From Limnomonas spitsbergensis (taxonomy: Eukaryota > Chlorophyta > Chlorophyceae > Chlamydomonadales), in the NCBI GenBank assembly GCA_037349105.1, contig JAYJMM010000089.1, positions 124,001-188,000 on the forward strand: a stretch of 64,000 nt of DNA, given 5' to 3'. Positions 11,377 to 22,400 of the stretch are shown here, in pieces (positions within the stretch are counted from its first letter, which is position 1; every line of letters begins with the position of its first letter). The notes beneath the pieces were generated by a model. That model ran no database searches and was not told the DNA's origin. It saw nothing but the letters and a program-made list of their open reading frames with translations. A program made the position numbers and the translations under genes.

Positions 11377-11826
11377 ATGGATGCAACACCAGCTACATGT
11401 CTCCCACCAGGCGTCGATGACACCCGTATCCCGCACTGGATGCTTCCCGCTGCCACACTCTGCTGCCTTCGTCCTCATCTCCTCTTAGTTGAAGGCCTCA
11501 CCATTGCTGATCTCCACAGTTATCCTCCCGCCCGGCTTGCCAACCCTGCTTTCCTTCTTGACCTTCAACGACGTTGTTCTATCCGTATTATTGAGCTCGG
11601 GTTTACCTCCAATCTTCAATTATTCCTTTCCCACAAATCCACACAACATGCACAATTAGTACATTTGCTTCGCGCTACCGGATGGACCCTATCTAGACCT
11701 ATCATGGACCCGCTCCATACTCCTGCCCCCCACCCTCTTCCAAATCCGTTACCCCTCCTCTGCTACAGAAATCTTGTACCCCTATGTTCACCTCGACATC
11801 ATTGGTTGCTCTGGCATATTCTATAA
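11377..11826 (+). CDS. Hypothetical 149-residue open frame in transposon sequence
   Basis: The frame starts at an ATG and is leucine-, proline- and histidine-rich, with a stretch LLVEGLTIADLHSYPPARL followed by LLDLQRRCSIRIIELGF. I do not recognise a domain. It lies inside the 8-kb hAT-type element, so it is more likely a remnant of transposon coding sequence (or a chance frame) than a host gene. No promoter or introns are evident. Confidence 0.25.
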   Translation: MDATPATCLPPGVDDTRIPHWMLPAATLCCLRPHLLLVEGLTIADLHSYPPARLANPAFLLDLQRRCSIRIIELGFTSNLQLFLSHKSTQHAQLVHLLRATGWTLSRPIMDPLHTPAPHPLPNPLPLLCYRNLVPLCSPRHHWLLWHIL

Positions 11827-12455
11827 ATATATCATGGGCCTCTTCCCAGTCCTCGGTATCCCGCCCCTCCACGCCCTCCACTCCTTAAACAACTAGCAGT
11901 TCACACTGTCCAGACCGCTTTTCCATCCATCGTCTCCGACGCTTCCTTGGAAACAGTCCAGCCGACTGCCGGCCTGCATCTTCCCCTGTTCTAACTGACC
12001 CGCCATAGCCCCTTTCCCCCTTAAGGGTATACAGACCAGGGCTTGGGCGTCTCGTCAACCTGTACTTCCCAAATCCACGCCGCATCGGCGTTCTATTTTA
12101 TTTAGGGGTCTCCTTTAAGTGAGACTGTAAAAAAAGTGTGCCTAGAAAAAAAAAGTGACTAAAAATCCACAAAGACGCAGGACAAGAACCAGAGGACATG
12201 AACCTAGTATGCCGACGCGACGGCTGATGACGACGCTCCGCAGGCACCGGGGTGGGTTGCTACGTAGTCTTTTGCCGCAAGTGCGGCCTCTATCAAAATA
12301 AGCGCATTCACAATGTGATTTCATTTGTGCACAACGTCGGGTGTAGGCGATATGTATTCGAAAAGCTTTCGGGCCGCGCGGCGATGACACCTCTCGCCCG
12401 CCACCCACCCACAATAAGTGATAGGTGGAGTTCAAGGCATGAAAATATGCAATGT

Positions 12456-13000
12456 TATCGGGGTTCCCCAGGTGCTTCTTGTGAGATGCCTCTCGCCGTA
12501 TACCGCCAGGTCACCCGAAATGTAATCGCATTATTTTGAATAGATTATCATTGCGGAATGGGGGTGCAGTCGCGGAGCTCCAAAAGAAATTGTACCCTGC
12601 AGGTGCGTGGTGACGCTGGCAATCCTAACCAACTCCGCATGGGCTGGGAGGCTCAGGACTGGGCGCGCGTGCGCTGACGTAGTTCAACATAGCACCCATC
12701 AAATAGTGTTTGATGGCTGAGGTCTGACGTTGTTGCATGCCTCCGAGAGTGCGATACTTGATGGGCGACATCAGCGCACGCGCGCACTGTCCTGAGCCTC
12801 CCAGCCCATGCATGCGGAGTTGGTTAGGGTTGCCAGCGTCACCACCTGCAAGGTACAATTTCTCTTGGAGCTCCATCCGCAACTGCACCCCGATTCCGCA
12901 ATGATAATCTATTCGAAATAATGCGATTGCATTTCGGGTGACCTGGCGGTATACGGCGAGAGGTATCTCGCAAGAATGAAGCACCTGGGGACCCCGATAC
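12456..13000. repeat. 0.55-kb palindrome with about 245-bp arms
   Basis: The left arm, 12456-12702, is nearly the reverse complement of the right arm, 12758-13000, with a spacer of about 55 bp. Matching landmarks include TATCGGGGTTCCCCAGGTG against CACCTGGGGACCCCGATA, and GCATGGGCTGGGAGGCTCAGGA against its complement. A few percent of positions differ. RNA from either strand would fold into a long hairpin. This could be a foldback element or a small-RNA source inside the hAT element. Confidence 0.9.
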
Positions 13001-13275
13001 CATGACATGCCCTAGGTTTCAAGGGTTTTAAAGATTTTCAGGTCCCCTTATAGATATACGTATACAGTACGCTTTTATATTCGTGTATAATTCGGCAGAT
13101 ATATACGGTTTAGTTATGGGCGAAACCGTACAGTATGAGCGTATCCGTATAGAGGCGGGCGAACGGCTCCTTGTTGGGCGTAGCGAAAGTTGGTGGCAAT
13201 TTACAATACTATGTAAAGCCTACCACGGAAATGCGTATACTGGCAGTAAATAAATACCGCACATCACAAAGACAA

Positions 13276-13492
13276 TACGGCCCACATCTAATACGCACGG
13301 CGCTTTCGAATGTAATACGGTACCTACATCGGTAGATATACAATAGGCGGAAGGGAGCACGGTTGTCAAGCAGGCTCAAGTCAGGTTTTGTGGTGTGGAA
13401 ATAATATGTTTGGTTGTGTGAACTTTGCAAGCCCGTTTTGGTGTGGGCGGTCCACATCTAATACGGTGCTTTCGATTGTAATACGGTACCGA
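13276..13492. repeat. Spaced direct repeat about 170 bp apart
   Basis: CCACATCTAATACG...GCTTTCGAATGTAATACGGTACC near 13279-13325 recurs at about 13449-13492 with small changes. The sequence between them contains related TAATACGG motifs. It is probably a fragment of a tandemly duplicated region. Confidence 0.5.
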
Positions 13493-13799
13493 GACGATCT
13501 CCTCCATTTGTGTCAAACAGACGGAACAAGTCGTTCTCCATAGCCCCAGAGGCAGTCTTGTGCAAGAAAGACCGCAAGCCCGCAGCAGTGGGAGGATACT
13601 TGGCTTGGAACTCGGGATCTGAAAAGCCACGCAAGTACCAAGTACCAAGTAGGGAATTGTTAAACGATCATACTGTAGGCCAATCAAGCGAAATAGGCAA
13701 AACGCGAAGCTTCCGCGCCACGTGTCATCCTGAACCTTGGTAAATGACTACAATGACCCTACCAAAAACCATATAAGGGGGAAAATATATATCTTACCG

Positions 13800-14490
13800 C
13801 CATCCGTGATGCCCTCTACTATCTTCTGCGAAGTCATCAGCACCTCCATCAGACAGTTGAGGTCTCGAGGCGGGACGTCGCAAACGTCCAGGCCGAACTG
13901 CGACGCAAGCCTAGCCGGTCGATTCGGCCCCTCAGGAGTCTCAGCCTCCGTGACACCGACATCAAAATTCAAAAGCACCAGTGTATATCAGGCCATGCAC
14001 AATATTTCAAATGGACAGACCTTCAGCAAGAAAGGAACGGTACCATTCCACAGACTATGTTTCAGAATCGGCACATACAGAAGGACACATGCACATCACG
14101 AATGGATAACAACAAATGCACATTCACGTATGCAGACATCCATTGACCTATTTACAGTTCATAAATGCAGCACAGCTCATCATTACACCATCGTTATGGC
14201 CGAAGCAAACTCACATTGCTCGTCACAGACACGTCTAGGAAGACCCCACCCGCAGGCTCGACACTTTGGCCCTCTCGAAACTCGTCGACGCCGTGCACGG
14301 AGCCAACCACATGGCCCACTTCCCCTGATGGCACCGCGAAGGTAAACGCAGCCTTCAGACTAGCCTTCTGTGCGGCAAGAGCTGCGTTCGCAGACGTCAT
14401 CGTTGCTTGGCGCTTAAAAGCAGCCAAATTGAACATCCCGGTACCCGAGATGCGCTTCATTTGAAAGCAAGGAATTGGCAAACCGGGACT
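13800..14490 (-). CDS. Two exon-like segments of an unknown gene (minus strand)
   Basis: Segment A, about 14490-14204, follows a plausible acceptor (GAGGTGCAG) and encodes MKRISGTGMFNLAAFKRQAT, then an alanine-rich helix and a VPSGEVGHVVGSVHGV...GGVFLDVSVTSN stretch. It ends at a good donor (GTGAGTTTGC). Segment B, about 13978-13800, encodes FDVGVTEAETPEGPNRPARL, then DVCDVPPRDLNCLMEVL. I do not recognise the protein. Conservation-like composition and splice signals suggest real exons, perhaps captured by or belonging to the surrounding hAT-type element. The link between A and B is an inference. Confidence 0.4.
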
Positions 14491-14689
14491 GCACCTCTTC
14501 TTCTAGCATAATATAACTGGCAATAGTATGACCTACCTGCGAAAATACCGACTTAACTGACACATGACACATCTCTTAGTCTAGCGAAAAGCTAGCCACG
14601 TTCCCCCTAGCGCCGGATCCTACTACACACGTCACCAGAATCCACAAAACAATCACAAACGTTCATCCTAATTCAATCAAACTCCTTAC

Positions 14690-14972
14690 GGTCCCCCTTA
14701 CTACGGTCCCCCTCAGTACGGTCCACCCAAGTACGGTCCCCCTAAGTACGGTCCCCCCCCGAAAAGAAAGTACGCCCCCCTTGAAAAAAAGTTCGGTAAT
14801 CCTAATTCAAACCCGTACCATATCCGTACCGTACCGTACCGTTTGGCCGTACCGTACCGCTCGGAACTACCGTATTGACCATTTTCTGACTAGCCCATAC
14901 ACAAATCCCGTACCGTACCGTACCCGTACCGTACCGTATGACCGTACCGTATTTCCGTACCGGGTTACCCTG
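14690..14972. repeat. Sub-terminal repeats and right end of the 8-kb hAT element
   Basis: Five copies of a TACGGTCCCCC-type motif (14690-14760) are followed by clustered CCGTACCGTA motifs up to the terminal GGGTTACCCTG. Similar CGGTAC clusters lie at 40629-40700 and 42485-42520, next to the ends of the related element. Confidence 0.75.
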
Positions 14973-15002
14973 CTTTTGGGTTGCTAATCTCGTCCGCTAT
15001 TC

Positions 15003-15092
15003 CCTCCGCTTTGCAGCGCAGCTTCCTCTCAAGCTGTGACTGCAGCCTTGAATGGTTCCTTGTATAGCGGGTCTCGTCCGCTATATCCTTCC
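15003..15092. repeat. Flank repeat F next to the 5' LTR
   Basis: TCCGCTTTGCAGCGCAGCTTCC...GCGGGTCTCGTCCGCTA occurs here and again at about 33876-33950, on the far side of the large element. A diverged copy starts near 34560. It is a low-copy local repeat; because it lies on both sides of the element it hints at recombination between repeats. Confidence 0.7.
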
Positions 15093-15713
15093 TGTCACAG
15101 TATATTACAGTATACGTGACAGAACCGTTTAGACCGCAGTTAGCGGCCTCGGTGACTCCGCAGCTTCTCTGCGGAGTCTCCGGATTTGAGCTGAGACCTA
15201 GAAACCCGCTTACGCCGGGAGATTTGCCAGGTTCTACCGTACTCTGAATTGGGCCTGCCGGGTCCCTGTATCCCGGCAATTGCCTAAACTAGTTACTTCG
15301 TCCCTTTCTAAAGGACAGACCTCTATTGTAATCAGCACCGGCCGTCATCCTCGCATGAGACCTTCAGCTTACGCATACGTCAGTACCTAACCAGAGTCAA
15401 GCCTAGCTCAGCCTCAGCTGAGATAGCTTGAGACAAGTACCACAGTCAGAGAGCCGAGACCCTGCCAAAGAAGAAGTACGCAGTCTACGTCCCGTCACCC
15501 TCACCGCGAGTCACGTGGTAAGTGCCCCTTAACATAGCCCAGCTGGATCGCGCCCAGACGGCCAGAAGGCCTATGCTACATAAGTCAATTGCTATACATA
15601 CAAATAACCAGTTAGCTGCTTAACTCGCTGAGCACTCGCAGCCAGTGAAGAGTCACTGAGCCTGCCCGTAGGCGTCCATCACTGCCGTGAAAGAAGACCT
15701 GAAGCGCACATCA
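15093..15713 (+). repeat. 5' LTR of the large retrotransposon
   Basis: It begins TGTCACAGTATATTACAG and ends GAAGCGCACATCA, giving TG...CA termini. It lacks about 15 bases present in the 3' LTR (CCGCCACGG region) and differs at roughly nine other positions. The same LTR type, more diverged, occurs at 36396-37033. Confidence 0.9.
15267..15317 (+). promoter_or_regulatory. Putative LTR core promoter and RNA start
   Basis: TGTATCCCGGC at 15267 lies 28 nt upstream of ACTTCG at 15295. The diverged LTR at 36.4 kb has TGTATCCCGGC 27 nt upstream of the same ACTTCG (36601). The segment 15295-15317 is the partner of the primer-binding site, so transcription most likely starts at or near 15295. The start site is inferred, not seen. 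Confidence 0.6.
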
Positions 15714-15715
15714 CG

Positions 15716-15738
15716 TGTCCTTTAGAAAGGGACGAAGT
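15716..15738 (+). other. Self-priming primer-binding site
   Basis: Two bases after the LTR, the 23 nt from TGTCCTTTAG to ACGAAGT are the exact reverse complement of LTR positions 15295-15317. Tf1-type retrotransposons prime cDNA synthesis by folding back the 5' end of their own RNA onto such a site instead of using a tRNA. The site lies where a primer-binding site is expected, and I see no match to a common tRNA 3' end. Confidence 0.8.
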
Positions 15739-16421
15739 GGATTTAGCCTGATCAGCTTAATTTGCCAATTCCTGCTAAAGGTGCTTGTGCAGCGAAATTG
15801 GAAATTTGTTTGTATGCAAACGACCTTGGACAGCATTTGAACTGCACTTTGCTGTGGTAATCTCCATAGAGATTGCCAAGTTAAACCCTGAGAATCACTG
15901 AGCGTGGCAGCTTAGTGTTGAGTCCAGGAGTGGCTTGAAGATCTGGCTGTGGATTTATACACCCAGCAGATAATTTCCTGTGTGACTGCAGATTGTGATC
16001 AGGTGGATCCAATCTTTCATCATTGACAGAAGTGAACTTGTGGATAGAACATCCAAGTTTGAAATTTTGTGGGTGTACCAAAGGATCCCCGCAGGACAGC
16101 AGAGAGGAACTGACACTACGCAAGAGGATATATCCGCCAGGACGCGAGACATCCACGCGGGACGTGTGCCAGCTAGAGGCAGCCCAGCCAACAAAGGTGG
16201 GAGTGGCTAAAAAGGGCGAAGGAGGATTCCGCCAGATTAAAAATTTAGTGAGCATAAAAGCGGAGGGCGAGGCCTATCCCGCGTAATTGCTGTACCTGCC
16301 GTCCGGCCTTGACTAGCAGATCCTCACCAGATTGCAGTAGGGACAAGGGGCAGAAGCCTAACGTTAGCAGGTTTTGTAGGGGGTGTCGCCAGCACACCTG
16401 CAGGACCGTGCGGTTCGTAAA
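15739..16421 (+). other. Untranslated leader between primer-binding site and gag
   Basis: About 680 bp with no long gag-phase frame. The first 100 bp (GGATTTAGCCTGATCAGC onward) are conserved in the copy at 37059-37170, which suggests a packaging or translation-control function. Short upstream ATGs are present. Confidence 0.6.
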
Positions 16422-19400
16422 ATGCCTGTGGAGATGACAGGCGTAGATCTGAACCCCGATAGGCACCAGCACCCTGACGTCCAACGGAAGAGTGGGCGTC
16501 TGAGGGGGCTGGAGCCGGGTGTAGACCTAAAAAATGCTAGCGCTGAAATTGTGGCAGAGGCCCTGTTGATGGCGGAAAAGCTGGCAGGGCCAGTGGAACC
16601 GCCTGCAGAGGACTGCAAGGTACCTGAGCCGGGCCGCGTACCACCCAGAGAGGCAGGGGCGCAGGCAGATGGTGCAGTACTAGTAACACGAAAAGGCATT
16701 GGTCGAGGGGGTCCATTGCCCGCTGGTTCAGACAGCAGTCTGAATTTCGAGCAGGGGCAGACTCAAGCGGGAACCCCAGAGCTGATCTTGGATCAAGCAA
16801 CGGAAGCGTCCCAGAGCTGTGACACGCGACAGAGCAGTGAACCTGAGGCCGAGCCGCAGCAGAGCCTGCCCAGGGTGGCAAGTGTTGCACAACGGGTTAC
16901 AAAAGAGCCCAGCCAACCGGATCTAAGGGCCAAGGTAGCCGCAGCTTCAGACGAGTTTGCAGGCTGTGATAAAACCTGCACAGACAAACCTCGAATAAAG
17001 GCAGAGGAAGAGGGGGCCAGGAGTGTGCCTGCAGGGGTCAAACACGAGGAAGCTGAGCCCCAGCCAGCAGCGGGCAGGCAGAGCTCGCAGGCCGGCAAGG
17101 AAAGGGAAAAATCAGCTGAGCCGGTAGGAAAGCCGTGGGCTGACCTAATATCCGAGGAAGAACTGTCAGACCCAGTTCAGGAAGAGAAGGGGCAGCAGCC
17201 TAAAGCAGGGCTGCGTCCCATGCAGCAGCTGCGGCCGCGCAAGGCACTGGTTAGAAGAGGAGCTGGATCCACAGTCTTTGGCACGCCGCTGTCCAGGTTC
17301 CCACCCAGCGTGAGCAGACCTGCGCAGAAATCCATGGAGGGATCTAGCAGCCAGATGCAAAGAGAGCCAGAGCGCTCCGGGACTGGGGGAGTAGTGTGCG
17401 GCAATGAGGAGTCAGAAGGGCCGATCGGGTGGGCAGGAATTTTGCAGTGGGCAACAGACCTGTGGAAGCAAGTTTGCTCCAGGAAGTTCTTGCATTTCCA
17501 GGACCAGGTCACAGCCATTGAGGAGTTCAAGGCCCATCATCTGCGGGGATGGGCAACAAAGGCCATGTTGGGTATCCCCCACACAGGGCAGGAAATGGCG
17601 ATGCTGTTAGCCGCCCTTGGACAGGTATCCAAGGGAAGGGCGGGACGCGAAGCAGCCATGGCTGTTAAAGCCTTCGCAGACGAATGGTGCAACGAGGTAA
17701 CAGGAAATCAGGTGGAACCTGGATCAGAGCCAGAAGATGAGGAGGACCAGGCATGGGAAGGATTTGAAACAGAGGTGCAGCGGCCGGAGGGGCTCAGGGA
17801 GGTGCAAAGGTGGCAGCAGCTGGCAGGAGCCGCGCCAACACCAACACTCAGATCTGAAGCCTTCGAGGTCAGCAGCGAGCCAAGCCTCAGAGGACGGCCA
17901 AGGGGCAGGGAAGCGCCCAGAGCCAGCAGTCCAACCGCCAGTGAAAGGGCGGAGTTGACTAGCCGATCACTCGCCAGGATGGCAGAGCAAGGCACAGCAA
18001 CACGCAGAGCAAGCATGCAAGAGTCTTATGCGTTGCTACGCATAGTCGAGGACAAAGAGAACACATACCAGGAAACCCAGGTGGATTACATCAAGGAATT
18101 CCTGAGGAACAGGCAGGCAGGCACAGCAAAGGGAGCCAGGAGGAATGAGCCTGCAGGCAGCGCACGGAGCAGTGGTCCAAAAATACAGGAGGCCAGAGAG
18201 GAAACACAGTCTGATTCCTATGCCAGGAATTACACAGGCGGGACGCAGCCAGGTCGGCAGAGCCAGGAGCCGCCCAGGGGGCAGGCATACACCAGGGAAC
18301 AGCCTCACCAGCATAGCCAAGAGCCGCCCAGAGGGCAGGCATAGGGCAGGGAACAGCCAAGCCAGCAAAGCCAGGAGCAATCCAGGGGACCAGTGGAACA
18401 CAGCAGAGGAGTGCGGCAGGAATGGCAAGACCAGGAGCTGCCCAGGGGACAGGCAGAGCCCGGCAGAGCACAGTCTTGGAGGCCTGGCTCTGACAGCAGA
18501 CCAGGCAGAAGCGAATCAGAACGGCCGCCACCCGAAGGAAGTAGAAGCTCGGCAGGCAGAGCGGGCAGACAGACATCACGAGAAGATCATGATCAGGAGG
18601 AGGATTATAACAGACATGGCAGGTATCATTCAGGCCGCAGCCCATCGAGGGGCGGCGGTGGAAGACCTGGGTCGCGGTCAGAATCAGTAGATTCGGGACC
18701 AGAAGGAGCGGACAGGCGCAGGCCGGGAGCCAGGCAGGAGTCCAGCGACCAGGAAATGAAAAGGCTCGATAGGGAGCAGGCAAGGGTGAACCTGCAGCTA
18801 CAGCAGCAGATGGTCCTGCAGCTGGCAGGGGTAGCCAAGGTCACCAAGATCCCGGCCATCCAAGGCAACGTACCAGTCCTGGATATGTCACACCCAGGCG
18901 CAGTTGCAGCCAGGAAGTATTGCCAGGCGTGTGGATACTGGGGATCGCACAACAGGTTGGCAATGTCGGATGACCAGCCAGCATTGGCTGTGGTGGCCGG
19001 TGAAATAGCTGGATCGTGCCAGTCGCCGTCAGCTATGACGTTGCTGATCAAGTCGCTGGTCAAGCTGTGGGACAGCAAGCCGGCCAGCATGGGGCCACTG
19101 ATGACAGCCATCAGGGCAGCGCCCCACGCAGGAAACAGAATTGCCAGAGAGGTGGAGCGGATCGGGCAGCTGTGGATAGCCCCAGCAGAGGAGCAGGGTT
19201 GCGAAGCCTCGCTACTCACTTTGTGGATCAGGGTGGTCCAGGAGGAAGTGGGAAAGCCAACTTCAGAGGAGAGGACGGCCATCACCAACCTCAGGCTAGG
19301 AGTAAAGACTACTCTAGACCCGGACGTCAAGCCAGAAGAGACGGTGGAAGCATTTGCTCACAGAGTGCTGACAACGGCAGAGTTGCTGCAGATCTCAAGG

Positions 19401-22400
19401 GATGCAGTAGATCACTTCGGCAGAAGCCACTCGGTCTCGCGCATGTTCCACGACGGACTCCCAGCTGTTGCTAGAGCCAAGCTGAGCAAGTTCGTTATGA
19501 CGGTGCCAGGGTACCTCAGCATGAACGATGAAGACCAGATCGCAGTACTCACGCAGCAGGTGGTGCTGTGGGAGAGGTTTGCCCTGGAAATGGGTGACCT
19601 GGGAGGAACCGGCTTCAGGCAAATAACCAACAGCGGGCCTGGCCAGGGAGAAGCACAGCCCAACAGGGGCAGAAAAGAGAGAGCAGGACAGTGGGAGATG
19701 CGGACACGCCTTGATGGAATTGTGCACCCCGCAGGCTCAGCAGCAGTACCACAGTCGCGGATGGATGGTAAACCCAGAGGAGTTACCTGGGCGGACCAAA
19801 CAGGGACGGCAAATTACAGCGCTGAGGGTGCCTCAGGTGCAGCCAAAGCATGCTACCAGTGTGGTAGCACGACGCACCTAGCCAGGGATTGCAGGGCGCC
19901 CAGGGCCAGGGATGAGCGCAGACCTATGCCCCTGGTTACAGACATCACACCTGGACCGGCCAGACAGCCGCAACAGCAGTATCCGCAGCAACAGCAGTAC
20001 CCTCTACCGCCAAGGCCGCAGCATGGACAGGCTGCAGGCAGGCCGTATGACAGGAATCAGAACAATAGGCAGTATCCAAGGCCTGGACCTGGCCAGGGGG
20101 GTCAGGCGCAGCAGGCGGCCCACGTGTCGCATCTCAGCAATGCAACGGTGCAGGCTGAGCCAGAAGGCTGGCACCAGACCATGGCAGAGATGCTCAGCGA
20201 GTCCGTGGCACTCATGACGCAGGTTGGGCTGGTACCCAAGCCTGCGGGTTTCAAACAGGCGGTTCATAACGCCCGTCCTAAGTCGTTTATGCCAGAACCT
20301 TTTCAGGAGGAGGAACCAGTGCCAGGATTCGTGGAACCTTCCTCCAGGAAGGGGGCAAAGAGGCTAGTATTGAGTAAACTAGCTGACGATATGTCCGACA
20401 TCCGCCTACAGGTGTTCGAGCTGAACGAGAGGCTCTCAGCGCTGTCTTTCACCACGATGCCAATGGGAGCAGACAACTACGACTACAAGGGTGAGACCAG
20501 TAACACCAGGCCAGAGGGTAGAACGATGACAGCTGCACCCCAACTGCAGTATTTCAAAAATGACAGAAGCAACCTGGAGCAGTGTGTGGGACTTATGGTC
20601 AAAGGGAAGGTCCTGGTGGCTCAGAAAGCCCTCATGGACTCTGCATGCACGTGCCATGTCATCACTGTCAATATTGCAGATCAATTAGTTGCCATGGGGG
20701 CGGAGCTGGTGCGTACGGATGAGAAGATACGTACCACAGACAATGCAGGGGCAGATCTGTATGGAGTGCTGTTCATTTATGTGGTGTATGGATATGGGGG
20801 GCCCAATGCCATTATGGAGCCCACGGTGGTCAGGGTCGTTAAGACACCACCGGACGCATATGAGCACTTGGTAGGGAACCCGGAGTTCCTCAAGTATAAC
20901 GGGGTATTAGAGGCAGCAGGAAGGCTGACCTTGCGACCCAGAGAGGGCCCACAGAGAGCGCAAGGGGTCAGGGACCTTGCGCTGCCACTAGTGCGGGCAT
21001 CTCCATCAGGGGGGTACCAGGCAGCAGCAGTGGCATGGGCAGGAATCCAGTGTGGATTCGCAGAAAGAGAGGGGTGGCCCGCTGCAACAGTTGAAACAGA
21101 GCACGAGCCGCTCTTACAGCATGCCATGGCCACACGCGCAGGTGCAGCTATGAGAGCTGGACAGGACGCAGGACCAGGCAACTCGGTACACCCCAGTCGC
21201 CGAAGACAAAGGCCGGTGCCAATCGAGGCGGCAATGGCAGAGGCCGGCGCAGCAACCCCAGATGAGGTGACCAGAGCGCGCAGAGCCGCGGGAGTCTCCG
21301 ACAAGGAGAGAGAGTTCGTCAGGAGCTTCATGCCAGCATGCCCTAGCCACCCGTGCGCCTTGTGCGGAAAGCCAGACAGGCACTCGGCGGAGGAGTGTGA
21401 GAGGAGGATTCAGGTCCTTTCGCGGATCCCAGAAACAGCGCCTGCGGTGCAGGCAGCGCCGCCTGCCGCACAGCAGAGGAGATATGGCACAGCAGCAGCC
21501 GACAGAGCTGCACAAGCAAAATCGGCGCTCAGCAGGGGAGAGCAGCAGCAGCAGCAGCTGCAAGGGCAACCGCAGGTGGCAGGGCCTAGTGTGAAACAGG
21601 CCAGCGACGGCGATGGCAGGCAGGCGCAACAGCAGCAGCAGCAGCAGCTGCAAGGGCAACCGCATGTGGCAGGGCCTAGGGCGCAACAGGCCAGCAACGG
21701 CGATGGCAGGCAGGCGCAACAGCAGCAGCTGCAGGGGCAGCCAAGGGCAGCAAGGCCTCCTGCGCAACCAGCAGGCGGCAGCGCTGGCGAGGCGCAGGAA
21801 GAAGAGATGGAAGAGGAGGAGCAGGAATGCAACGTCGAAAAGGTTCCAGAGCCAGGGACCGGCAGTCGAGATGGGCACGTCGGCAGGCTGACCGGGCGAA
21901 TTACCGGGCTGGAAAAAGCTCTCAAGTGGAGAGAGGACCAGATGTGGAAACAGGCAGCTGGTATCGTCGACTACCTAGGAGGCCAGCTGAGCAGGTGGAA
22001 GAGCATCCAGGATGCTCAGCAGGCCATGGCAGAGGTTCATCGGCAGTACATCCTGCGGGCAGATGAGCTGGTCAAGCTGCAGGAGGCCCTGGGAACACAA
22101 CACTTGGGGGGGTTGCCAAACCACGGGCAGCCGCTCCCAGTTGAAGTGGACCCAGCGATGGCGGGGGACTTCAGGAAAATGATGGAGACCCCGTCCCCGT
22201 TATCAAACATGGAGAGCGAGCATTCCGACCAGGGGGAGCCGCAGGGAAAACAGCAACAGCACGGTTCTTCTAGCAGTGACGAGAGCGGCTCAGGGAACAG
22301 AAGACTCCGACAGCGCAGCAGAAGCGCGCAAAGGGCCATCAGTGAGGAGCGCCACGGGACGGTGCCAACGCCGGCAGCCAGGACCCAGCGGCAAGGCGCG

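Larger units (their letters stand above)
6986..14972. mobile_element. 8-kb hAT-type DNA transposon, decayed
   Basis: The left end reads CAGGGTTACACAGTACGG at 6986. The right end is ...CCGTACCGGGTTACCCTG, ending at 14972, whose complement starts CAGGGTAACCCGGTACGG. Flanks are CTTCTGGG (6978-6985) and CTTTTGGG (14973-14980), an 8-bp target duplication with one mismatch, typical of hAT elements. The ends match the smaller element at 40627-42551. Sub-terminal arrays of GTACGGTCCCCC and CCGTACCGT (14690-14970) fit transposase-binding repeats. No hAT transposase (RW motif, dimerisation domain) is recognisable inside. The interior holds a nested LTR element, a palindrome and exon-like sequence, so the element is non-autonomous or dead. 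Confidence 0.75.

Noticed and set aside
14781..14972. CCGTACCGTA clusters as telomeric or centromeric satellite
   Set aside because: They occur only next to hAT termini here and at 40.6 and 42.5 kb, as sub-terminal repeats do.
21114..21925. Long minus-strand frames opposite gag
   Set aside because: They are the Leu/Cys-rich mirror of CAG/Gln-rich coding sequence with no independent features.
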